From positions 1 through 5,146 of the forward strand of contig CAJWVP010000225.1 of assembly GCA_913048145.1 (NCBI GenBank): a stretch of 5,146 nt of DNA, in the 5' to 3' direction. Below are positions 1 to 4,396 of this stretch, piece after piece; positions within the stretch are counted from its first letter, which is position 1; each line of letters opens with the position of its first letter. The notes below the pieces were generated by a model that saw only the letters and a list, made by a program, of their open reading frames with translations, had not been told where the DNA came from and made no database searches. The position numbers were made by a program, and so were the translations under genes. Origin of the DNA: an uncultured Rhodospirillaceae bacterium (GTDB lineage Bacteria; Pseudomonadota; Alphaproteobacteria; Rhodospirillales; Casp-alpha2).

Positions 1-557
1 TCCGCCGACGGTTCAATGTTCATGGAAACGCTTTGCTGGTCATCGTCCGTGAAGTAGCCGTCGGACCCGTAGTTTCGTTCCGCACTGTGCAGGGCGACCA
101 TCCCGTCCAGCATAGCCTTCATGACGTCCGACAGGCAGGCGTAGGCAGCTTCCATATTGACGAATAGTGTGTCGCCGCCGTGCGGTGGCGATTCCAGGCA
201 GTAAAGGACCGAACCCATGGGCGGACATTCGTCGAACGTGGCGTCCGAATGCCATACGCCGCCGAAATTGTATTTGTTGCCGTCCTCGGGCTCCTTGACG
301 ATGTCGATGATGTCGGGGAAGTCGTTCCGCGCCTTCACGAACGGCACGCGGTAGATGTCGCCGAAGATGCTGGCGACGCGGAGATGATCCTCGGGGCTGA
401 GGTTCTGATCCCGGAAGAAAATCACTTTGTGGTCCCAAAGGGCTTGGCGGACGGCTTCAGTCTTGGAGTTGGAGAGGGGCGCGGCCAAATCGATGCCGCT
501 TACTTCGGCGCCCAAGGCGCCGGCAATGGGATGGGTGGTGATGGTCCCAGTTGACAT
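1..557 (-). CDS. TauD/TfdA-family 2-oxoglutarate-dependent dioxygenase, 5' part (3' end beyond left edge)
   Basis: Non-heme Fe(II)/2-oxoglutarate dioxygenase of the taurine/2,4-D dioxygenase family. These cytoplasmic enzymes hydroxylate small organic acids, often sulfonates, with release of succinate and CO2. The first 185 codons are open without interruption. The N-terminus has the family pattern HPIAGALGAEVSGIDL (residues 9-24), followed by VIFFRDQ (45-51). The iron-binding HxD motif is WHSD at 102-105 (H103, D105), and GGDTLF at 127-132 contains the Thr expected to contact 2-oxoglutarate. The distal His and the 2-oxoglutarate-binding Arg lie outside the window; full-length members have about 280-300 residues. 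The ATG at 557 is preceded by a purine-rich GAGAGAG ribosome binding site. Upstream lies a relic of a flavin oxidoreductase gene, so the dioxygenase probably has its own promoter. The substrate cannot be told from this fragment: taurine is only one option, and tauD is not assigned. Confidence 0.93.
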   Translation of the reverse strand, partial: MSTGTITTHPIAGALGAEVSGIDLAAPLSNSKTEAVRQALWDHKVIFFRDQNLSPEDHLRVASIFGDIYRVPFVKARNDFPDIIDIVKEPEDGNKYNFGGVWHSDATFDECPPMGSVLYCLESPPHGGDTLFVNMEAAYACLSDVMKAMLDGMVALHSAERNYGSDGYFTDDDQQSVSMNIEPSA

Positions 558-565
558 GATCTCTC

Positions 566-580
566 TCACTCCATGAGTGA
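566..580. promoter_or_regulatory. Perfect 6-bp inverted repeat (TCACTC-CAT-GAGTGA), possible operator or RBS-masking hairpin
   Basis: The arms TCACTC and GAGTGA are exact reverse complements around a 3-nt centre. The repeat lies 8 bp upstream of the dioxygenase ATG and covers the predicted transcription start. As DNA it could be a repressor site over the +1 region. As RNA it would form a short hairpin holding the GGAG next to the ribosome binding site. No regulator is encoded nearby in the window, so its function is inference. Confidence 0.35.
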
Positions 581-582
581 AA

Positions 583-612
583 AAGATAGCGTGCCTGAAC
601 TAAGGGTGTCCA
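583..612 (-). promoter_or_regulatory. Candidate sigma-70 promoter of the dioxygenase gene
   Basis: Read on the minus strand there is a -35-like TGGACA (612-607, 5 of 6 match to TTGACA), an 18-nt spacer, and a -10-like TATCTT (588-583, 4 of 6 match). The predicted start lies near 576, about 19 nt before the dioxygenase ATG. The -35 box sits where flavin-oxidoreductase homology ends (about 611). This fits the relic having been trimmed back to the edge of the dioxygenase's own control region. Assigned by eye only. Confidence 0.45.
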
Positions 613-1039
613 CGCGTGATGTCATCGACTGCGATTTCGCTCGGAAAGTCGCGACGTGCCGACTTGTGGACCCGGCTCGGTGCGATCACCGAAAATTACC
701 AGCCGTTCGCTGATCCATGTGGTTCAGGCGGCACATGAGGGCGCACCCTTGCGGGTGCATGGTCTCGGTAAGGTCGTGGAAATACTCGGTAACATCTTCA
801 CTGTCGAGATAGATTTGTCAGAGCACGGATGGTGGATATGCTGCGACGTGGGACGCGCCGCCAAACATGGACAGCACCAAGCCGCCCTTGCCCTTCTCTT
901 CGTTGTAGCGCTTACAGCGTTCCTGAGGTTTGCCAGCCTCCAAGCAGGCCGGCGCGTGCGAGGAGCTCATGACGCCGTTCTTGAGGGGAAGGAGGTGCTA
1001 AAGGAAAGGTTGCAGCGAGGTGGCCTTGGAGGTCGTCAT
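600..1039 (-). pseudogene. Relic of an Old-Yellow-Enzyme-type FMN oxidoreductase (dimethylamine dehydrogenase / N-methylproline demethylase-like), N-terminal part only
   Basis: Translating the minus strand from the ATG at 1039 gives LQPFL, then a TAG (1000-998). The same frame continues with LPLKNGVMSSSHAPA, ERCKRYNEEKGKGGLVLSMFGG, PPSVL, a TGA (820-818), QIYLDSEDVTEYFHDL and GCALMCRLNHM, and reaches another TGA (688-686). The reading then moves to a second frame, giving IAPSRVHKSARRDFPSEI and VDDITR, with homology ending near 611. This order matches the start of the TIM-barrel domain in the OYE-like amine dehydrogenase/demethylase group, which normally has LKNRV..SSHAPA, RY.EEKAKGG...FGG, NHMGRRT and IAPSR. 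Those proteins run to roughly 650-700 residues; only about 145 remain and the rest is gone. It follows the epimerase stop by 10 nt without a clear ribosome binding site. Two in-frame stops, a frameshift and C-terminal loss show it is dead. Family assignment is from recalled motifs; the exact substrate class is uncertain. Confidence 0.85.
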
Positions 1040-1049
1040 GGCAGGTCGA

Positions 1050-2105
1050 TCATTGATGGTGTGCGATCAAGGCCAGCTCACGGTTCTCCAAGAACCAGGA
1101 AACGGATCTTTCAAGACCCTCGCGCAGCCCGACATTCGGCTGAAACCCTAACGCAGATACCAGCTTTGTGGTATCGCAATCTCGACGCGGTTGTCCCGTT
1201 AGGGACGTGGGCATAAAGGTGGGGGTGATCGCCGTGCCCCGTCGGCGGCCCACAATTTCGGCCACCATGGCGGCGACGGTGCCGATGCTGACTTCCTCTG
1301 AGGCGCCAATATTGATGGGATCTGCGGCCGCGTAGCGGGCGGTGACTTCGATCAGGCCACGGGCGAAATCATCCACATAGAGGAACGACCGCGTGGGTGT
1401 GCCGTCGCCCCAGACAGGAAGCGTGCCATCGGTCGTTTCATCAGCTTTTAAGATGAGCGCCGGCAGAACATGAGAGCTTACGGGATTGAAGTTGTCGCGC
1501 GGACCGTAGGCGTTGTAAGGCCGTGCAATGGCGACCTCCAATCCGTGTTCTTTGACGGCCGCAGCGGCTACATATTCCTCCATCCGCTTCGCCCAGCCAT
1601 AGCCAGCATTTGTCGGTTCCGGGCTGTCCGCGAAGCCTTCCGTTTCCGGGGTTGGGACGAGGCAATGGCGTGGATAGATGCACGCCGAGCTGACCACCAG
1701 GAAACGCCTTGCCTGAACCTGTAGGGCGGCTTCCATGACATTGAGGAAGGTGCGCATGTTGTCGCGAAAGACCGTTTCCGGATGCGTGGCATTGTATTCG
1801 ATTCCGGCAACACTGGCCGCTAAGTTCATGACCACATCGGCCCCATCAATGCTGGGTTTGGCATGGGAACGGTGCTGGAAGTCGCACGGGCGAACATCAA
1901 TGCGATCGCTCAGATGGGCCAAGAACGGCGGCGACGGCGCCTGCCGGCTCGGAACGATGACCCGCGCTCCCAGCGCCAGCAATTGCTCGACCACGTGGGA
2001 GCCGACAAATCCGCTACCGCCGGTGACCGCCACGCAGGCGCCGGCGAAATAGGCTTGGGTGTCGGGATGAAAGTCGTTGGCCTGGACGGGGCTCTGGTAG
2101 GTCAT
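1050..2105 (-). CDS. Extended-SDR NAD-dependent nucleotide-sugar epimerase/dehydratase (WcaG / GDP-fucose synthase-like)
   Basis: Intact 351-residue protein of the extended short-chain dehydrogenase family, which epimerises, reduces or dehydrates nucleotide-activated sugars in the cytoplasm for surface polysaccharide or glycan synthesis. The Rossmann NAD(P)-binding loop is TGGSGFVG (28-35), with a conserved NLAASVAGI at 94-102. The catalytic Ser region is SSACIYP (139-145) and the YxxxK pair is Y169 and K173 in YGWAK. ARPYNAYGP follows at about 195-203. The substrate half shows the usual WGDGTPTRSFLYVDDFARG, PINIG.EEVSI, GQPRRDCDT and LGFQP segments, and length is normal for the family. NLAA.VxGI and SSxCIYP resemble GDP-L-fucose synthase and GDP-mannose 3,5-epimerase-like members, but the sugar is not determinable here. 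The ATG at 2105 has only a weak ribosome binding site. No other sugar-nucleotide or glycosyltransferase gene accompanies it, and both flanks are eroded, so it may be a survivor of a former polysaccharide locus (inference). Confidence 0.92.
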   Translation of the reverse strand: MTYQSPVQANDFHPDTQAYFAGACVAVTGGSGFVGSHVVEQLLALGARVIVPSRQAPSPPFLAHLSDRIDVRPCDFQHRSHAKPSIDGADVVMNLAASVAGIEYNATHPETVFRDNMRTFLNVMEAALQVQARRFLVVSSACIYPRHCLVPTPETEGFADSPEPTNAGYGWAKRMEEYVAAAAVKEHGLEVAIARPYNAYGPRDNFNPVSSHVLPALILKADETTDGTLPVWGDGTPTRSFLYVDDFARGLIEVTARYAAADPINIGASEEVSIGTVAAMVAEIVGRRRGTAITPTFMPTSLTGQPRRDCDTTKLVSALGFQPNVGLREGLERSVSWFLENRELALIAHHQ

Positions 2106-2511
2106 GGTCTAAGGTTCACCATCGAGGACGGCTGTTATGGGCTTACGGGTGCGGTCGCAAGTTCCAGTTTAGCGCGGAACCCGCATTCGATCGATGGATT
2201 TTGACGTGAGCGCCGCCATTAAACGTGCCTCCTTGGATCACCAGCAAAGGTAGAACGATCATATCCACGTAGGCGATAGCTTTGTCTAAACCGATGGCGC
2301 TGAACACCGAGACTAGTAGGAGCTTATCGCAACTGATAGCCCGAACCACCTTACGCACCAGGCCGATACGATACAGACGGTCATTCCCATCGCGGGAGTA
2401 TACCAAACAGTGCTCGGACGCGAGTAACGGTATGGTGATCGCTTCCCAATTGTTTGGGCCCGGTCTATCCTTAACGGGTGTTGCAGCCAGGCTTTGACCA
2501 AGGGGGCGACC
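2106..2511. other. Unassigned 400-bp stretch between the epimerase gene and the phaC relic
   Basis: No gene could be recognised on either strand. The minus strand is open over roughly 2500-2143 (stop 2145-2143) and its translation looks protein-like in the middle: WEAITIPLLASEHCLVYSRD, RLYRIGLVRKVVRAIS, GLDKAIAYVDMIVLPLLVIQ. It has no start of its own before running into the opposite-strand phaC relic, so it could be the 3' end of a truncated gene lying upstream of the epimerase in the same direction. The right part (about 2400-2511) should also contain the old phaC promoter, but I could not place boxes convincingly. No transposase or inverted-repeat ends were seen. Confidence 0.4.
2169..2219 (-). 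other. 16-codon ORF behind a strong Shine-Dalgarno site (leader or truncated gene start)
   Basis: On the minus strand an AAGGAGG (2234-2228) stands 8 nt before an ATG at 2219. This is the best ribosome binding site in the window. The frame reads MAALTSKSIDRMRVPR and then stops at TAA (2171-2169), 63 bp upstream of the epimerase ATG. It may be the surviving start of a gene whose body was lost, a leader ORF for the epimerase, or chance. There is no family match I can recall and no evidence of translation beyond the site itself. Confidence 0.2.
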
Positions 2512-2514
2512 ATG
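2501..2514 (+). promoter_or_regulatory. Ribosome binding site and start codon retained by the phaC relic
   Basis: AGGGGG at 2501-2506 stands 5 nt before the ATG at 2512-2514. This favours the ATG over the in-frame TTG at 2494, which lacks such a site. The encoded MSDFDPFEPAEEMAER has the acidic, Ala/Met/Glu-rich look of PhaC N-termini (DPF...A..MAE). This suggests the authentic translation start has survived although the following roughly 370 codons have not. Confidence 0.4.
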
Positions 2515-3293
2515 AGTGATTTCGACCCATTTGAACCGGCTGAGGAGATGGCCGAACGTATGGTGTTTTTCGCCACCATGGTGGACTTTGCCGAGCAGAG
2601 TGAACTTGGTGTTTTCATCGATGAAGAACAACTGGACCGCCTGGAAGAACATATGGCGGAGAGGGGCTACCTGGACGGGGATCACATGTCCCAGGTCTTC
2701 ATTATGATTCGCGATAACGAACTAATCTGGTCCTCCGTTATCAACAACTACCTCATGGGCCGCCAGCCCATGGCCTTCGACCTATTGCATTGGAAAGCTG
2801 ATTCAACGGGGATTCCTGCGATGATGCATTCGCTCTATCTACGCGAAATATATCTGAAAAACCAACTGATCGAGCCAGGGGGTATCATACATACTCGACG
2901 GCACGCCCATCGACCTCACGAAGATCACGGTACCTGTTTGCATCATCTCGACGAAGAACGATCATATCGCACCCTGGAAATCTACTTATGCGGCGACCCA
3001 AATTTACAAGGGGCCAGTGCGCCTCGTGCCGTCCGCGTCTGGGCATATAGCGGGTGTGATCAATCCACCCGCTGCGGGGAAGTATTGCTTCTGGACAGCT
3101 GCCAAAACCCGGCAGATCCCGATGCCTAGTTCTTAGACGCGAAACAGACAGACGGGTCCTGGTGGCCAGATTGGCAGAAATGGGTGAAACACATGCGGGC
3201 TCCCAGATCAAGGCCCGCAAACCGGGCAACGCCAGGCACAAGCCCCTTGAAGACGCCCCCGGTTCCTATGTAAAAGTTCGTTTCAACCCTTAG
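2512..3293 (+). pseudogene. phaC: Relic of class I poly(3-hydroxyalkanoate) synthase (phaC): internal deletion, three frameshifts, one nonsense codon
   Basis: PhaC polymerises (R)-3-hydroxyacyl-CoA into PHA storage granules. From about 2563 the C-terminal third is unmistakable: FFATMVDF.EQSELGVFIDEE, WSSVINNYLMG, FDLLHWKADST, MMHSLYLREIYLKNQLIEPGG. Near 2886-2893 the reading shifts by +1 into LDGTPIDL, STKNDHIAPWKSTYA and SGHIAGVINPPAAGKY, which keep the catalytic Asp and His of the triad. Near 3103-3110, at AAAACCC, it shifts back into NPADPDA. There a TAG (3127-3129) replaces the usual Trp, followed by TDGSWWPDWQKW. Near 3190 a third shift leads to KPGNARHKPLEDAPGSYVKV and the natural stop at 3291-3293. 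The N-terminal two thirds, with the lipase-like box and catalytic Cys, are absent. A start codon with AGGGGG upstream and MSDFDPFEPAEEMAER could be the original N-terminus joined across a deletion. Full synthases have about 580-600 residues. It cannot be functional. Confidence 0.9.
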
Positions 3294-3306
3294 AAGTAAC
3301 CGCGCC

Positions 3307-3939
3307 TTGAACACGCCACACGATACTCCGACCGCCATGCCTTACTCGGCCGATGACGACCACGCCCTGAGTTCTACGGTGAGCCCAGGCGCGCGTGCTT
3401 GTCGGCATGGCCACCAGGGCGGGGTCCTCTGGTTTACGGGCCTATCTGGATCTGGAAAGTCGACGTTGGCCATCGGTCTTGAACAGGCCCTGTTCGCCGA
3501 GGGTTTTCAGGTGTTTGTCCTTGATGGGGACAACCTTCGCCACGGGTTGAACCGCGATCTTGGGTTCTCTGATAGGGATCGTCAGGAGAACATTAGGCGT
3601 GTTATCGAGATGGCGGTTGCGTTCGCCGACGCAGGCACGGTTGTCATTACGGCGTTCATTTCACCTTTTCGAGCCGATCGTGAACTTGCCCGCCAGACCC
3701 TGGGCAAGAAGTTTCACGAGATTTTTGTCGATGCGCACCTAGAGGTTTGCGAGCTGCGTGATCCGAAGGGGCTCTACAAGAAGGCGCGGGCTGGGATAAT
3801 TGCTGACTTCACGGGAATTTCCTCACCCTACGAACGGCCGGAGAGCCCGGCCCTGAGCCTGGATACGGGGGGCACTTCCATCAACGATTGTGTTGCGGGT
3901 CTGCGCGACTACGCCGTGCGTGCCTTTCGGCACGCCTAG
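3307..3939 (+). CDS. cysC: Adenylylsulfate (APS) kinase CysC
   Basis: Phosphorylates adenosine 5'-phosphosulfate with ATP to give PAPS, the activated sulfate used for assimilation or for sulfotransferases; a cytosolic P-loop enzyme. Counting from the TTG at 3307 (210 residues), GLSGSGKST (45-53) is the Walker A loop. DGDNLRHGLNRDLGFS (73-88) and ENIRRV (94-99) are the APS-binding signature. FISPFRADR (117-125) contains the Ser equivalent to the phospho-Ser of E. coli CysC. DPKGLYKKARAGIIADFTGI (152-171) and the PYE of the YE.P segment (174-176) follow. All expected motifs are present and the frame is clean. The start is uncertain: TTG 3307 or ATG 3337 (residue 11), neither with a strong ribosome binding site. 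The gene begins 13 bp after the stop of the phaC relic, so it may depend on transcription through that relic. It stands alone, without the CysN/CysD sulfurylase to which it is often fused or linked. Whether its PAPS serves cysteine synthesis or sulfation cannot be decided here. Confidence 0.93.
   Translation: MNTPHDTPTAMPYSADDDHALSSTVSPGARACRHGHQGGVLWFTGLSGSGKSTLAIGLEQALFAEGFQVFVLDGDNLRHGLNRDLGFSDRDRQENIRRVIEMAVAFADAGTVVITAFISPFRADRELARQTLGKKFHEIFVDAHLEVCELRDPKGLYKKARAGIIADFTGISSPYERPESPALSLDTGGTSINDCVAGLRDYAVRAFRHA
3918..3935. terminator. 7-bp GC-rich hairpin (GCGTGCC-TTTC-GGCACGC) at the convergent cysC/gapR ends
   Basis: Perfect 7-bp stem with a 4-nt loop, inside the last codons of cysC and about 10 bp past the gapR stop when read on the minus strand. 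It is placed where a bidirectional terminator would be useful, since the two stop codons are separated by 5 bp. Neither strand shows the T-tract of an intrinsic terminator, and the sequence also encodes the end of CysC, so this is a weak call. Confidence 0.3.
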
Positions 3940-3944
3940 GCAGG

Positions 3945-4190
3945 CTATTCCATGCCCAGTGCGCGCTTGTAAACGTCCAAGACCTGTTCCATCTCACTGC
4001 GATCCGTGGCGTCCATCTTGCGGAGGCGAACCACCTGGCGGATGACCTTGACGTCAAAGCCGGCGCCCTTGGCTTCCGAGAAGACTTCACGCACATCGTC
4101 GGAAAGGGCCTTCTTTTCTTCTTCTAAACGCTCGATCCGTTCGATGATTGTTCTCAAACGATCACCTGCCACACCGCCTACGTCCGCCAT
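3945..4190 (-). CDS. gapR: GapR/DUF2312-family nucleoid-associated DNA-binding protein
   Basis: Small (81 residues) alphaproteobacterial DNA-binding protein of the DUF2312 family. Its Caulobacter member GapR binds overtwisted, AT-rich DNA ahead of replication and transcription machinery and stimulates topoisomerases. The sequence shows the family's order. A charged helix IIERIERLEEEKKALSDDV (about 15-33) is predicted to form a coiled coil for oligomerisation. Then come VFSEAKGAGFDVKVIRQVVR (about 36-55), the most conserved core, RLRKMD, and a C-terminal LDVYKRALG helix. Length is normal for the family. The ATG at 4190 has AGAGAGG 8 nt upstream and a candidate promoter near 4240-4268. It is convergent with cysC and downstream of the N-formylglutamate amidohydrolase gene in the same direction, an association I recall from other alphaproteobacteria. 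Nothing suggests damage; this marks the edge of the eroded region. Confidence 0.94.
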   Translation of the reverse strand: MADVGGVAGDRLRTIIERIERLEEEKKALSDDVREVFSEAKGAGFDVKVIRQVVRLRKMDATDRSEMEQVLDVYKRALGME

Positions 4191-4239
4191 TGAAAGCCTC
4201 TCTTAATGTGTTGGTCTAGGTTTGTTATTTAGTCGGGGC

Positions 4240-4268
4240 AACATACGGAGCGCTTCACGGTTCTGCAA
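4240..4268 (-). promoter_or_regulatory. Candidate promoter of gapR
   Basis: On the minus strand TTGCAG (4268-4263) is followed by a 17-nt spacer and TATGTT (4245-4240). The expected start is near 4233, giving a leader of about 43 nt before the gapR ATG. The TTG...TATnTT pattern with 17-nt spacing fits alphaproteobacterial housekeeping promoters. It shows that gapR need not depend on the upstream amidohydrolase gene. By eye only. Confidence 0.5.
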
Positions 4269-4283
4269 GGCGTTGTGAACGCC
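4269..4283. repeat. Perfect inverted repeat GGCGTT-GTG-AACGCC next to the gapR -35 box
   Basis: Two exact 6-bp arms around a 3-nt centre, abutting the upstream edge of the proposed gapR -35 element. It also follows the TAA at 4292-4290 of an open frame on the same strand. It could be an operator for gapR or the stem of a terminator for upstream transcription; there is no T-tract after it on either strand, which weakens the terminator reading. Confidence 0.35.
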
Positions 4284-4289
4284 CGTAGG

Positions 4290-4390
4290 TTACCAGTTGG
4301 TCGATTTTTCGCCTGCCTCTCCCTCCCGCGTTTCGACATCGACTAGGAGGTATTTCTTCTTGATGCCGACGGTGAAGGGCGGCGGGTCGT
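4290..4390 (-). other. Start-less open frame, possible fragment of a lost gene
   Basis: Between the amidohydrolase stop and gapR, a minus-strand frame reads YDPPPFTVGIKKKYLLVDVE followed by TREGEAGEKSTNW and a TAA at 4292-4290. The frame extends back across the amidohydrolase stop to a TGA near 4440 without any ATG, GTG or TTG. The composition looks coding, but I do not recognise a family. It may be the C-terminal remnant of a small gene, or chance. Confidence 0.25.
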
Positions 4391-4396
4391 ATAGTA

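Noticed and set aside
743..758. Hairpin GCACCC-TTGC-GGGTGC as a regulatory element
   Set aside because: It falls inside the flavin-oxidoreductase relic at residues that align with the family, so it is more simply former coding sequence.
656..1216. Plus-strand open frame of 186 codons
   Set aside because: It lies antisense to the flavin-oxidoreductase relic and the epimerase 3' end. Its translation is rich in Arg, Gly and His with no family resemblance, while the minus strand gives clear homology.
2143..2685. Minus-strand frame of 180 codons taken as a complete gene
   Set aside because: Its first 60 codons are antisense to clear PhaC homology, so the proposed start is not credible; only the part below about 2500 could be a real gene remnant.
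2512..3129. A complete 205-residue protein from the phaC region
   Set aside because: The frame after about 2890 is out of phase with PhaC homology and then ends at a nonsense codon within the PADPDAW motif; it is a relic, not a new small protein.
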